A stretch of DNA of 64,000 bases from Lacibacter cauensis (GCF_007830055.1 NZ_VLLE01000002.1:817953-881952); one strand, 5' to 3'. Positions 23,073 to 33,664 are shown, numbered from the stretch's first letter. The notes: generated by a model from the letters alone, not told the origin. A program made the numbers and translations.

Positions 23073-25631
23073 ATGAAAAAAACGATCTTGCTTGTCGGTC
23101 TTTTTTGTGCGTACATACAATTATCGTATGCGCAATTGATTGCAGAAACTTCAAGCCCCTCTTCTATTGCTTTATCCGGCGCAACGATTCTTGTTGATGC
23201 CAATGACTATACTGTTGTAAACAAGGCGGCGCATTTTTTTTCAACCGATATGCAATCGGTTACATTGAAAGAAAGTAGTGTACAGAACATAATCAGCAAG
23301 TCGAACAAAACAGCAATCATCATTGGCTCAGTTGACAAATCATCTCTAATTAAACAACTCATTCAACAAAAGAAAATAGCTATTGCTGACCTGAAAGGCA
23401 AATGGGAAGCGTATAAAATTCTTACTGTAAAAAATCCATTTAAAGGAATTGACCAGGCACTTGTTGTAGTTGGCAGCGACAGACGAGGAACTGCATTTGC
23501 TGTGTTTGAACTCAGCAAACAAATCGGCGTATCACCATGGTATTGGTGGGCCGATGTTCCTGTGCAAACAAAAAAAGAGATCTACATCAACAGCAATGCA
23601 ACCATTACTGATGCGCCAAAAGTAAAATACCGTGGCATTTTCATTAATGATGAAGCTCCTGCACTCAGCAACTGGAGCAAAGAAAAGTTCGGCGGCTTCA
23701 ATTCAAAGTTTTATGCTAAAGTGTTTGAGTTGATGCTTCGTTTAAAATCCAACTATATCTGGCCAGCCATGTGGGGCAATGCATTTTACGATGATGATTC
23801 GCTCAACATTAAAGTGGCAGATGACTATGCGATTGTGATCGGTACATCGCATCACGAACCATTGATGCGTGCACATGCAGAGTGGGCGAAGTATGGCAAA
23901 AAACAAAAATGGAATTACGATAGTACCGAAGCAGGACTAAAAGAATTCTGGAGTATAGGTATTAAGCGTGCATGGAACGAAAAAATTGTAAGTGTTGGTA
24001 TGCGTGGTGATGGTGATGAACCGATGAGCCGTGAAACTGCAACCGCATTACTCGAACGCATTGTAAAAGATCAACGAAAAATTATTGCTGATGTAACCGG
24101 CAAACCTGCTGAACAAACACCACAACTCTGGGCATTGTATAAAGAAGTACAGGATTATTATGATAAAGGCATGCGTGTGCCCGATGATGTAACGTTGTTG
24201 TTATGTGATGATAACTGGGGTAATCTCCGCAAGCTGCCGAAACCAACTGAAAAGCCCCGCAAAGGTGGTTATGGCATCTATTATCATTTCGATTATGTAG
24301 GTGGGCCTCGTAATTACAAATGGCTCAATACAAATCCGCTACCACGCATTTGGGAACAGATGCATTTAGCATACGAGCATCATGTAAACGAGATCTGGAT
24401 TGTGAATGTGGGTGATATTAAACCAATGGAACTGCCCATCTCCTTCTTCCTGGATTATGCATGGAACCCGGATAGAATAGATGCAAATGATGTTCGCCCT
24501 TACACAGAAAAATGGGCTGCACAACAATTCGGAACAAAACACGCAAACGCAATTGCAGATTTACTTGCGAAATATGCAAAGTATAACAGCCGCAGAAAAC
24601 CGGAGATGCTCGATGATAAAACATACAGCTTCTTTTATGGCGAATGGGAAAATGTGGTAAATGATTACAATGAACTGCTGAACCTGGCAGAGGAGATCAA
24701 TAACCAATTAACAGCTGAACAGAAAGATGCCTTCTTTCAACTGGTACTCCATCCCATTAAAGCCTGTGCTAATCTCAACGAACTCTATTACAATGTTGCA
24801 TTGAACAAAGAAGCTTTCAAAGAGAAGTATGAACGCACCAACGAGTATGCAGATAAAGTAAAAGAACTGTATCAAAAGGATTCGCTCATTACCCTTGAAT
24901 ATCATCGGCTAAACAATGGCAAATGGAATCACATGATGAGCCAGACGCACATCGGTTATACCTATTGGCAGCAGCCGCCGTTTAATAAAATGCCGGCTGT
25001 GCAATATTTACCTGAAGGAACACAGTACAAAGACGAAATCATTACAATTGGTAAAATACCACAGGCAGATTATCCAAAGAATGCAAAACCGAATAGTTTC
25101 TTTGAACAGTTTGAAGTGATATCGATTGAAGCAGCACATTTCACCAAAGCAAACAACAGCAAAACCATTTCATGGAAAGTATTACCCGATCTCGGCCGCA
25201 CAGGTGATGCAGTTACAACTTTTCCTGTAACGGCGCAGCAGCAACAACCGTCAGCAACAACTCCTTTCCTGGAGTATGAAATTTATACGTACAGTAAAGA
25301 CAGCTTTACCATTCATGCCTACTTCTCTCCTTCTTTGAATTTCTTTAATACAGAAAATGGTTTACAGTATGCCATTTCAGTTGATGATGAAGCACCGCAG
25401 ATCATCAGCCTGAACAAAGAAGATAAGAACAGCATCAGCGGTATCTGGAACAAATGGGTGGGCGAAAATATTATTATCAAAACAAGTAAACACAGGATCA
25501 ACACACCCGGTAAACATGTAATCAAATACTGGATGGTGAACAGCGGCGTGTTGTTACAAAAAATTGTAGCCGACTTTGGCGGCATGGAAAAATCCTATCT
25601 AGGTCCGCCTGAAACAAAGACCAACAACTAA
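23073..25631 (+). CDS. Xylan alpha-1,2-glucuronidase, GH115
   Basis: GH115 enzymes remove (4-O-methyl-)glucuronic acid from internal as well as terminal xylose units, which GH67 cannot. The 852-residue protein has a signal peptide (MKKTILLVGLFCAYIQLSYAQ) and the family core RGIFINDEAPALSNWSKEKF, LKSNYIWPAMWGNAFYDDD and IVIGTSHHEPLMRAHAEW. A C-terminal beta-sandwich with PGKHVIKYWMVNSGVLLQKI ends it, as in GH115. It is probably periplasmic or surface-exposed. The stretch 23251-23264 is a third match to the LacI operator motif, but lies within coding sequence. Confidence 0.93.
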   Translation: MKKTILLVGLFCAYIQLSYAQLIAETSSPSSIALSGATILVDANDYTVVNKAAHFFSTDMQSVTLKESSVQNIISKSNKTAIIIGSVDKSSLIKQLIQQKKIAIADLKGKWEAYKILTVKNPFKGIDQALVVVGSDRRGTAFAVFELSKQIGVSPWYWWADVPVQTKKEIYINSNATITDAPKVKYRGIFINDEAPALSNWSKEKFGGFNSKFYAKVFELMLRLKSNYIWPAMWGNAFYDDDSLNIKVADDYAIVIGTSHHEPLMRAHAEWAKYGKKQKWNYDSTEAGLKEFWSIGIKRAWNEKIVSVGMRGDGDEPMSRETATALLERIVKDQRKIIADVTGKPAEQTPQLWALYKEVQDYYDKGMRVPDDVTLLLCDDNWGNLRKLPKPTEKPRKGGYGIYYHFDYVGGPRNYKWLNTNPLPRIWEQMHLAYEHHVNEIWIVNVGDIKPMELPISFFLDYAWNPDRIDANDVRPYTEKWAAQQFGTKHANAIADLLAKYAKYNSRRKPEMLDDKTYSFFYGEWENVVNDYNELLNLAEEINNQLTAEQKDAFFQLVLHPIKACANLNELYYNVALNKEAFKEKYERTNEYADKVKELYQKDSLITLEYHRLNNGKWNHMMSQTHIGYTYWQQPPFNKMPAVQYLPEGTQYKDEIITIGKIPQADYPKNAKPNSFFEQFEVISIEAAHFTKANNSKTISWKVLPDLGRTGDAVTTFPVTAQQQQPSATTPFLEYEIYTYSKDSFTIHAYFSPSLNFFNTENGLQYAISVDDEAPQIISLNKEDKNSISGIWNKWVGENIIIKTSKHRINTPGKHVIKYWMVNSGVLLQKIVADFGGMEKSYLGPPETKTNN

Positions 25632-25659
25632 TCACTCAACTACTGATAAAACGAATAGT

Positions 25660-26772
25660 ATGAAAAAGTTCATTTTAAAAATTACTGCAGCAGGAGCAAT
25701 AGTAGCTTCTCTGGCCTATTGCAGCACTGCAAAAAAAATAACAACAACGGCAGTTTCGTTAAAAGATGCGTACAAAAATGACTTTCTCATAGGAACGGCC
25801 CTAAACACGCCGCAAATTGAAGAAAGAGATCCTAAAGCCGCAGCTTTAATCCCCGTACAGTTCAATGCCGTTACCCCGGAGAATTGTATGAAAGCTGAAA
25901 ATATTCATCCACAGTGGGATCAGTACACTTTTGATCTCTCCGATAAACTGGTTGCCTACGCTGCAAAGCACAACATCAAAGTAAACGGACATACACTCAT
26001 CTGGCATAGCCAGTTACCGCAGTTTGCAAGGAGAATCAAAGATGTTGATTCGTTCAAAACATTTTTTACCAATCATATCAACACAGTTGCAAGCCGCTAC
26101 AAAGGAAAAGTGTTTTCATGGGATGTAGTGAATGAAGCATTGAATGAAGATGGCACTATGCGTAAGTCGATCTTCTTAGATAAAATAGGCGATGGATTTG
26201 TAACAGAAGCTTTCCGTTTGGCAGAAAAAGCATCACCCGGCACAGAACTCTATTACAACGATTATAATAATGAACAACCGAAAAAACGTGAAGGCTGTAT
26301 TGCACTCGTAAAAAAAGTACAGGCTGCAGGTGTGCGTATTGATGGCGTGGGCATACAAGGCCATTGGCATTTAGGTCGTGTTCCGTTCAAGGATATTGAA
26401 GAAAGTATTCTTGCTTATCATGCATTGGGTTTAAAAGTGATGATCACGGAGCTGGATATTGAAATGCTGCCACGCAATTTCCAGGGAGCAGATGTCAACC
26501 AACGCCAGGCTTCTAATCCTGCATTGAATCCATATGCCAATGGTATTCCGGATAGTTTGTTACAACAACAGGCAGCTGATTATGCCAACCTCTTTAAATT
26601 ATTTTTAAAACACAAGGATAAAATTACACGTGTTACATTCTGGGGTGTGAACGATGGACAAAGCTGGTTAAATGGATGGCCCATTCCCGGTCGCACCAAT
26701 TATCCATTGTTGTTTGATCGTGCATTTAACCCTAAACCTGCTTATCATGCAGTAATGGCCTTAAAGAAATAA
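25660..26772 (+). CDS. Endo-1,4-beta-xylanase, GH10 (lipoprotein)
   Basis: The enzyme cleaves the xylan backbone internally. The 370-residue protein has a lipoprotein signal with C21 in the lipobox (SLAYC) and is a single GH10 domain with no carbohydrate-binding module. The acid/base is E159 in WDVVNEA and the nucleophile E264 in ITELDIE; HTLIWHSQLP is the conserved active-site loop. It lies 28 bp after GH115 in the same operon. A second GH10 gene at 57020 has a different signal. Confidence 0.95.
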   Translation: MKKFILKITAAGAIVASLAYCSTAKKITTTAVSLKDAYKNDFLIGTALNTPQIEERDPKAAALIPVQFNAVTPENCMKAENIHPQWDQYTFDLSDKLVAYAAKHNIKVNGHTLIWHSQLPQFARRIKDVDSFKTFFTNHINTVASRYKGKVFSWDVVNEALNEDGTMRKSIFLDKIGDGFVTEAFRLAEKASPGTELYYNDYNNEQPKKREGCIALVKKVQAAGVRIDGVGIQGHWHLGRVPFKDIEESILAYHALGLKVMITELDIEMLPRNFQGADVNQRQASNPALNPYANGIPDSLLQQQAADYANLFKLFLKHKDKITRVTFWGVNDGQSWLNGWPIPGRTNYPLLFDRAFNPKPAYHAVMALKK

Positions 26773-26800
26773 ACCACTTACAGCTTATTAAAACCAAAAC

Positions 26801-28228
26801 ATGGAATCTTCTCAAAAACTATCAGTAGTTGAAAAAATCGGTTATAGCCTGGGCGATCTTGCTGCCAATCTCGTGTTTCAAACACTTGTAACATGGATCG
26901 CATATTACTATTTAAACATTTATGGGCTGAAGTCGGAGCATGCTTCCATGTTAACGCTTGTGGTGGGCTTAGTTGCGGCGTTTGCATTTAATCCTATCAT
27001 GGGAGCGATTGCAGACAGAACAAATTCAAAATGGGGAAAATTCCGGCCATGGATCTTATGGACAGCCATTCCGTTAGGCGTTGTTTCATTGCTTGCATTT
27101 AAAACACCCGACTTTGCCTACCAGGGAAAAGTCATTTACGCAGTCATCACTTATGCTTTGCTGTTATTACTGTATGCCGCTAACAATTTGCCTTATGGTG
27201 CATTGAGCGGAGTAATTACCGGTGATATGAAAGAACGCAACAGCTTAAGTTCTTATCGTTTTGTTGCGGTGATGTTTGCCCAGTTTTTTGTACAGGTGTT
27301 CATGTATAATTTTATTATTAAAGCAGGTGGTGGAACAGATGCAGAAGCAATGAAAATCGGCATCTCAAAAGTAATGACGGTGCTCGCTATTATTGGCACA
27401 CTGATGCTCATTATTTGCTTTCTCACCACAAAAGAGCGTATCATTCCAAAACCTGAGCAAAAATCAAGTTTAAAAGAAGACCTCGGCGATCTGTTTAAAA
27501 ACAAACCCTGGGTCATTATTCTTACAGTAACTACGTTGATCTTTGTTACACTTGCATTAAAAGGTGGCTCCTATGTTTATTATTTTGAAAACTATGTTGA
27601 CAAAGCTGAGTTGACTGCTTTCTTAGAACCATTTAAAAAGTTTCTGCCAACATTTGAAAATGATACTTCATTAGGTTTAGGTGTATTTAATGGCGGTGGT
27701 ATTTTGGTTGGCCTCATTGGTATTATGATATCGCCTTGGTTTGCTAACAGATGGGGCAAACGCAATGTGTTCATGGCATCGCTACTGATTGCAACAGTAT
27801 TTATCATTCTGTTCTACTTCTTCCCACCAAAATCAATTGCCATCATTTTTGCAGCGCAAATATTACATGGCTTTTTCTACGGCATCAACACGCCTATTCT
27901 CTGGACAATGATTGCCGATGTGGCTGATTACAGTGAATGGAAAAATAACCGTCGAGCAACAGCTATCATCTTCTCTGCCATGATGGTGGGTTTAAAAGCA
28001 GGGTTAAGCATCGGCAGTTCACTCGTATCATGGATATTGGGAAAATATGGCTACATGCCGCAAAGCACAAGCGGACAAACAGAATCGGCCATTACCGGAA
28101 CAAAAATGCTGGTGAGTATCTATCCGGCTATTCCTTTTTTACTAGCTATAGTGCTTTTGTTCTTTTATGAAATAAATAAAAAAATGGAAGTACAGATAGA
28201 AACAGATCTGAAACAACGACGTTCATAA
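26801..28228 (+). CDS. Glycoside-pentoside-hexuronide (GPH) family sugar:cation symporter
   Basis: The 475-residue MFS-type transporter has twelve hydrophobic segments. It shows the GPH features GYSLGDLAANLVFQ at the N-terminus, GAIADRTNSKWGKFRPWILW in the loop after helix 2, and WTMIADVADYSEWKNNRRAT. It would import xylo-oligosaccharides, xylosides or glucuronate through the inner membrane. A cytoplasmic-looking GH43 is encoded next to it, which fits import of a short oligosaccharide and cleavage inside, as with XynP/XylP-type systems. Confidence 0.92.
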   Translation: MESSQKLSVVEKIGYSLGDLAANLVFQTLVTWIAYYYLNIYGLKSEHASMLTLVVGLVAAFAFNPIMGAIADRTNSKWGKFRPWILWTAIPLGVVSLLAFKTPDFAYQGKVIYAVITYALLLLLYAANNLPYGALSGVITGDMKERNSLSSYRFVAVMFAQFFVQVFMYNFIIKAGGGTDAEAMKIGISKVMTVLAIIGTLMLIICFLTTKERIIPKPEQKSSLKEDLGDLFKNKPWVIILTVTTLIFVTLALKGGSYVYYFENYVDKAELTAFLEPFKKFLPTFENDTSLGLGVFNGGGILVGLIGIMISPWFANRWGKRNVFMASLLIATVFIILFYFFPPKSIAIIFAAQILHGFFYGINTPILWTMIADVADYSEWKNNRRATAIIFSAMMVGLKAGLSIGSSLVSWILGKYGYMPQSTSGQTESAITGTKMLVSIYPAIPFLLAIVLLFFYEINKKMEVQIETDLKQRRS

Positions 28229-28240
28229 ATTTTCAACTTC

Positions 28241-28262
28241 CGTCAGACGCCTTCGTCGGACG
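28241..28262 (+). repeat. Short interspersed palindromic repeat, CGTCnGACG family, copy 2
   Basis: Located in the 50-bp gap between the symporter and GH43 genes. It matches the reverse complement of 1115-1136 at 21 of 22 bases. It can form a small hairpin in the operon mRNA. Confidence 0.6.
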
Positions 28263-28278
28263 GGACAAAACATAACTT

Positions 28279-29316
28279 ATGCCAGAAGATAGTATTGATC
28301 ATATCGACTTTGATGTATTGAACAGCAAAGCGATTTCTCAACCATTGGTGAAACATATTTACACAGCCGATCCATCGGCACATGTGTTCAATGGAAAAAT
28401 TTATATCTATCCTTCACATGATGTGGATGCAGGTGATGCATTTGATGATTTGGGTAGCCATTTCGCTATGGAAGATTATCATGTGCTTTCCATGGATTCA
28501 CCAACAAGTGAAGCAGTTGACAACGGCTTGGCCTTGCATGTAAACGATGTGCCTTGGGCTGCTAAACAAATGTGGGCACCTGATGCAAACGAGAAGGACG
28601 GCAAGTATTACCTCTTCTTTCCTGCAAAAGACCATGAAGGCATCTTCAGAATTGGTGTGGCGGTGAGTGATTCACCTGTTGGCCCGTTTACCCCACAGCC
28701 CGAAGCAATCAAAGGAAGTTTCTCCATTGACCCTGCTGTGTACAAAGATGAAGATGGAAGTTATTATATGTACTTCGGTGGTATCTGGGGCGGGCAGTTG
28801 CAACGCTGGCGCAACGGAACGTTTAATGCAGCACAACCCGAAAGTCCGTTCGCATTTTTACCGGATGCAAATGAGCCGGCTTTGTGTGCAAAAATTGCAA
28901 AGCTTACAGATGATTTACTGGAATTTGCTGAAGCTCCAAAAGATGTTGTTATCACCGATGAAAATGGTGATCCGCTTTTACAAGGTGATACCGACCGACG
29001 TTTTTTTGAAGCAAGCTGGTTGCACAAACACAACGGCAAATACTATTTCTCTTATTCAACCGGCGATACGCATTATCTCTGTTATGCCATTGGCGATAAT
29101 CCTTACGGTCCGTTCAAATATGTCGGCAGAATTTTAGAACCTGTTGTAGGATGGACATCACATCACTCTATCTGCGCATTCGAAGACAAGTGGTATTTGT
29201 TTTACCACGACAGCAGTTTAAGCAAAGGCGTAACACATTTACGCAGTGTAAAAGTAACAGAGCTGGTGCATGATGAAAACGGTTTTATCCAAACAATCAA
29301 ACCTTACAACGATTAA
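28279..29316 (+). CDS. Cytoplasmic GH43 glycosidase (xylosidase/arabinofuranosidase)
   Basis: The 345-residue, five-bladed propeller enzyme has no signal peptide, so it probably acts on imported oligosaccharides. The GH43 pattern is clear: YTADPSAHVFNGKIYIYPSH near the start carries the base Asp, SIDPAVYKDEDGSYYMYF the pKa-modulating Asp, and RFFEASWLHKHNGKYYFSYS the acid Glu. Substrate (beta-xylose or alpha-arabinose) cannot be decided from sequence. It follows the GPH symporter, and its 3' end lies just before the second GH43 gene. Confidence 0.9.
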   Translation: MPEDSIDHIDFDVLNSKAISQPLVKHIYTADPSAHVFNGKIYIYPSHDVDAGDAFDDLGSHFAMEDYHVLSMDSPTSEAVDNGLALHVNDVPWAAKQMWAPDANEKDGKYYLFFPAKDHEGIFRIGVAVSDSPVGPFTPQPEAIKGSFSIDPAVYKDEDGSYYMYFGGIWGGQLQRWRNGTFNAAQPESPFAFLPDANEPALCAKIAKLTDDLLEFAEAPKDVVITDENGDPLLQGDTDRRFFEASWLHKHNGKYYFSYSTGDTHYLCYAIGDNPYGPFKYVGRILEPVVGWTSHHSICAFEDKWYLFYHDSSLSKGVTHLRSVKVTELVHDENGFIQTIKPYND

Positions 29317-29329
29317 ACAATACAATCAG

Positions 29330-30997
29330 ATGAAGAAATTATTCTTAGCAGTTTCTTTTGCCATGGCATTGTTTTATGCAAAAGCACAAACCTTCAACAA
29401 TCCCATACTGGCGGGCTTCTACCCCGATCCCAGTATTTGCAGAGTAGGTAACGATTATTATGTTACCACTTCTACGTTTGCTTATTTTCCCGGTCTTCCT
29501 ATTTTCCACAGCACCGATTTAGTAAATTGGAAACAGATCGGTAATGCCATGGATCGTGAAGAACAATTGGATCAAACCAATGCAGGTGTGTCCAGAGGTT
29601 TGTTTGCACCTACTATCCGCTATCATAAAGGAACATTTTATATTCTTTGTACACTCATTGATAAGAAAGGAAATTTCATCATCACAGCCAAAGACCCAAA
29701 AGGTCCGTGGAGCAATCCTATCTGGTTGCCGGAAGTTAAAGGCATTGATCCTTCCATTGATTTTGTAGATGACAAAGCTTATGTTGTTTACAACAATGAC
29801 GCACCGGATAACAAACCATTGTACAATGGTCATCGCACCATCCGCATGTATGAGTTCGACATCAATGCAATGAAAGTGGTGGGTGAGGAAATTTTACTCG
29901 TGAACGGTGGAACCGATCTTTCTAAAAAACCCATCTGGATCGAAGCTCCGCATATTTTCAAAAAAGATGATTGGTATTATTTGATTTGTGCAGAAGGTGG
30001 AACAGGCTACAATCACACAGAAGTTGTGTTCAGAAGTAAATCGGCGAAAGGGCCCTATGTTTCATATGAGAAGAATCCCATCCTCACACAAAAACATTTG
30101 GATAAAAAACGTCCTAACCCAATTACAACAACCGGTCATGCCGATTTTGTAGAAACACCTGATGGAAAATGGTGGGCTGTTTTTCTCGCCTGTCGCCCTT
30201 ACGATGATGATTTTTATACAACCGGTCGTGAAACCTTTTTATTACCTGTTGAATGGAAAGATGGTTGGCCGCACATATTGGAAGGTGATGCAACAGTGCC
30301 TTATACATTACCTGTTCCTTTACCTGCCGTTACCAAAAAAGTAAACAATCCTTTTGGCGGTAACGTTATGTTTAGGGATGAATTCAATAGCGACAAATTT
30401 GATTTCCGTTATCTCTTCTTACGCAATCCTGAAAAAGATGTTTACAGCTTAACTGCTAAAAAAGGATTTCTGCAATTAGCATTACGTCCGCAAACGGCAA
30501 CTGAACGGAAAAGTCCTTCCTTTCTCGGATACCGTCAGAATAACCTGAAAGGATATGCAGCAACAAGTATCAACTTTACTCCAGCATTAGAAAAAGAAAA
30601 AGCCGGCATGCTCATTTTCCAGAGCGAAAACTTTTATTACTTTTTATGCAAGTCGGTTGAAAATGGCACACCCGCTGTACAATTATTTAAATCACCAGCA
30701 AGAGGAAAAACAGAACCGGAATTACTCGCTTCGCAAAAATTAAACGCAACAAAAGAACTGTTTTTGAAAATCGAAGCAAGAGCAGACACGTATGCATTCT
30801 TCTTTGCAGAAAAAAAGAACGACTGGAAATTGTTGAAAGAAGGCGTTGACGGATCATTCCTTACAACAAAAGTTGCAGGTGGATTTGTAGGAAGCCTGTT
30901 TGCATTGTACGGCACATCCAATGGCGCACCAACTTCATCTGTAGCCTTATACGATTGGTTCGAGTACAAAGGAAACGATGATGCATTTAAAAAATAA
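29330..30997 (+). CDS. Secreted GH43 beta-xylosidase-like enzyme with C-terminal beta-sandwich
   Basis: From the ATG at 29330 the 555-residue protein has a signal peptide ending at ...FYAKAQ. The GH43 propeller shows FYPDPSICRVGNDYYVTTST, GIDPSIDFVDDKAYVVY and WIEAPHIFKKDDWYYLICAEGG (acid Glu). From about residue 360 there is a concanavalin-like C-terminal domain typical of beta-xylosidases of this type. The earlier in-frame ATG at 29270 lies within the previous gene and would bury the signal. Likely periplasmic, releasing xylose from xylo-oligosaccharides. Confidence 0.92.
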   Translation: MKKLFLAVSFAMALFYAKAQTFNNPILAGFYPDPSICRVGNDYYVTTSTFAYFPGLPIFHSTDLVNWKQIGNAMDREEQLDQTNAGVSRGLFAPTIRYHKGTFYILCTLIDKKGNFIITAKDPKGPWSNPIWLPEVKGIDPSIDFVDDKAYVVYNNDAPDNKPLYNGHRTIRMYEFDINAMKVVGEEILLVNGGTDLSKKPIWIEAPHIFKKDDWYYLICAEGGTGYNHTEVVFRSKSAKGPYVSYEKNPILTQKHLDKKRPNPITTTGHADFVETPDGKWWAVFLACRPYDDDFYTTGRETFLLPVEWKDGWPHILEGDATVPYTLPVPLPAVTKKVNNPFGGNVMFRDEFNSDKFDFRYLFLRNPEKDVYSLTAKKGFLQLALRPQTATERKSPSFLGYRQNNLKGYAATSINFTPALEKEKAGMLIFQSENFYYFLCKSVENGTPAVQLFKSPARGKTEPELLASQKLNATKELFLKIEARADTYAFFFAEKKNDWKLLKEGVDGSFLTTKVAGGFVGSLFALYGTSNGAPTSSVALYDWFEYKGNDDAFKK

Positions 30998-31045
30998 AGA
31001 GACAAACTAAGTTTTACAGTTAAACCAGGATCAAAACAATCAACA

Positions 31046-33664
31046 ATGAAAACCGTTCTTGCCATCCTCAGCACATTGCTTGTGACTATTACAGCATCCG
31101 CACAGGATTACAAATCATTTCCCATGTGGAACCCGAAGTTGCCCATTGAGCAACGGGTGAATGATGTTGTAAGCCGTTTAACATTGGAAGAAAAAGTAGC
31201 ACAGATGCTCAATGCAACGCCTGCAATCCCACGTTTGGGTATTCCGGCCTACGATTGGTGGAACGAAGTGTTGCATGGTGTTGCAAGAACGCCATTCAAA
31301 ACAACGGTATTTCCACAAGCCATTGGTATGGCTGCAACATGGGATACGACTTCACTCTTTCGTATGGCCGATTATTCTGCACTAGAAGGAAGAGCCATTT
31401 ATAACAAAGCTGTTGAACAGGGACGAACTGCAGAACGTTATCTTGGTCTTACGTACTGGACGCCCAATATCAACATCTTTCGTGATCCACGCTGGGGTCG
31501 TGGTCAGGAAACTTATGGTGAAGACCCGTTTCTAACGGCCATGCTTGGACGGGCTTTTGTGCGTGGCTTGCAAGGTGAAGATCCAAAATATTTAAAAGCG
31601 GCTGCATGTGCCAAACATTTTGCGGTACACAGTGGTCCTGAGCCATCAAGACACTCCGATAATTTCAATCCGGCAGTGTACGATTTGTGGGACACGTATT
31701 TACCTGCATTTAAAGAACTGATCGTTGATGCAAACGTGGCCGGTGTGATGTGTGCATACAATGCCATCAATAATCAACCTTGTTGCGGCAATGATTTGCT
31801 GATGAATGATATTCTTCGGAAGCAATGGAAGTTCACAGGCTATGTTACAAGCGATTGCTGGGCCATTGACGATTTCTTCAAGTATCATAAAACACACAAA
31901 GACGCCACAAGTTCGGCTATTGATGCAGTAGTACATGGTACGGATATTGAATGTGGCCAGACTGTTTATAAAACATTAGTAGATGCAGTTAAGAATGGGT
32001 TGATTACCGAAGCACAACTGGATGTTTCATTGAAACGTTTGTTCACCATTCGTTATCGGTTGGGTATGTTCGATCCTTTATCGATGGTGAAGTATGCACA
32101 AACTCCTGCTTCAGTTTTGGAGAGCGCACCGCATAAAACACATGCGTTGAAGATGGCGCAGCAAAGTATTGTATTGCTGAAAAATGAAAAAAATGTATTG
32201 CCCCTTTCAAAGTCGATCAAAAAGATTGTTGTGGTGGGTCCAAATGCAGATAACAGCATTGCAGTGTTAGGCAACTACAATGGCACGCCTTCTGAAATTG
32301 TTACCGTGTTAAAAGGTATTCAGAACAAACTTGGAAGTAAAGCCGAAGTGGTTTATGAAAAAGCCATCAACTTCACCAATGATACTTTGCTGGTGTATAC
32401 CGATATGCGCAAGCAATATTCATTCGATGGAAAGAACGGTTTCAAAGCAGAATATTTTAATAACAAAGAATTACAGGGCAATCCGGTTGTAACGCAAACG
32501 GAAGAAACAGTTGATCATTTCTGGCAGGAAGGTTCGCAGGTAGTTGGCAATTTGAACGCTTATAATTTTTCTGCACGTTATACAACCAATTACACAGCCG
32601 ATAAGGATGGCTTTATCACCTTTGAAGTGGAAGCCGATGATGGTTACAAATTCAGCATCGACGATAAATCGGTATTGGATGCATGGACAAGAAACCGCTG
32701 GGGTGCAAGAACCTATCGTTTAAAAGCAGAAAAAGGGAAAACCTATAAACTGGTATTGGAATACTGGCAGGGCGAAGGAAAGGCGAATGTAAAATTAAGA
32801 GCCGGTAATTTTGAACAAACCAATTATGCTGCACTACTGAGTAAAGTAAGCGATGCTGATGCCATTGTTTATGTAGGTGGCATTTCGCCTCAACTGGAAG
32901 GTGAAGAAATGCGTGTTGATTATCCTGGTTTTAATGGCGGCGACAGAACAACCATACTGCTGCCGACTGTTCAAACCGAGCTGATGAAGAAACTGCACAG
33001 TACCGGCAAACCTGTTGTGTTTGTCATGATGACGGGCAGTGCCATTGCTACACCTTGGGAAAGCGAAAACATTCCTGCCATTGTGAATGCCTGGTATGGC
33101 GGACAAAGTGCAGGCACAGCAGTTGCCGATGTATTATTTGGGGATTACAATCCTGCCGGTCGTTTACCGGTTACATTCTACAAAAGCGATAATGATCTTC
33201 CGAGCTTTCTTGATTACGGCATGGACGGAAGAACCTATCGTTATTTCAAAGGCGAAGCATTGTATCCGTTTGGTCATGGGTTAAGCTATTCAACATTTGC
33301 ATACAGCGGTTTGCAGCTTCCCAAAACAATTACAACCAACAAACCGGTTACCGTTACAGTAACGGTGAAGAATACAGGCAAACGTGATGGTGACGAAGTG
33401 GTGCAGTTGTATGTTTCACATCAAACAAAAAGCAAAGCACCGGTTCGTGCATTGAAAGGATTTAAACGTATCTCCTTGAAAGCAGGCGAAAGCAAAACCA
33501 TCAGCTTTAAACTTACACCCGAAGAATTATCCTTGGTCAATGAAACAACAGGTAAATATTATCAGCCCAAAGGAAACGTACAGATCAGTGTGGGTGGTGG
33601 CCAGCCGGGTGTGAAAAATAAAACAACAAGTAACGTACTCAGCAGTACAATGCAAGTACTTTAA
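31046..33664 (+). CDS. GH3 beta-xylosidase/beta-glucosidase with PA14 domain
   Basis: The 872-residue protein has a signal peptide (...TITASAQ), the GH3 N-terminal barrel with nucleophile D270 in GYVTSDCWAIDDF, the alpha/beta sandwich, and a PA14 insert at about 458-590 (FKAEYFNNKELQG, FEVEADDGYKFSIDD). A C-terminal fibronectin-III-like domain (VTVTVKNTGKRDGDEVVQLY) follows. The PYGHGLSYSTF-like PFGHGLSYSTF motif precedes it. The context points to beta-xylosidase activity on xylo-oligosaccharides. Confidence 0.93.
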   Translation: MKTVLAILSTLLVTITASAQDYKSFPMWNPKLPIEQRVNDVVSRLTLEEKVAQMLNATPAIPRLGIPAYDWWNEVLHGVARTPFKTTVFPQAIGMAATWDTTSLFRMADYSALEGRAIYNKAVEQGRTAERYLGLTYWTPNINIFRDPRWGRGQETYGEDPFLTAMLGRAFVRGLQGEDPKYLKAAACAKHFAVHSGPEPSRHSDNFNPAVYDLWDTYLPAFKELIVDANVAGVMCAYNAINNQPCCGNDLLMNDILRKQWKFTGYVTSDCWAIDDFFKYHKTHKDATSSAIDAVVHGTDIECGQTVYKTLVDAVKNGLITEAQLDVSLKRLFTIRYRLGMFDPLSMVKYAQTPASVLESAPHKTHALKMAQQSIVLLKNEKNVLPLSKSIKKIVVVGPNADNSIAVLGNYNGTPSEIVTVLKGIQNKLGSKAEVVYEKAINFTNDTLLVYTDMRKQYSFDGKNGFKAEYFNNKELQGNPVVTQTEETVDHFWQEGSQVVGNLNAYNFSARYTTNYTADKDGFITFEVEADDGYKFSIDDKSVLDAWTRNRWGARTYRLKAEKGKTYKLVLEYWQGEGKANVKLRAGNFEQTNYAALLSKVSDADAIVYVGGISPQLEGEEMRVDYPGFNGGDRTTILLPTVQTELMKKLHSTGKPVVFVMMTGSAIATPWESENIPAIVNAWYGGQSAGTAVADVLFGDYNPAGRLPVTFYKSDNDLPSFLDYGMDGRTYRYFKGEALYPFGHGLSYSTFAYSGLQLPKTITTNKPVTVTVTVKNTGKRDGDEVVQLYVSHQTKSKAPVRALKGFKRISLKAGESKTISFKLTPEELSLVNETTGKYYQPKGNVQISVGGGQPGVKNKTTSNVLSSTMQVL

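Noticed and set aside
23251-23264. Third LacI-type operator match inside GH115
   Set aside because: A 14-bp match in coding sequence can occur by chance or codon use; not annotated as a feature, only noted with the operator finding.
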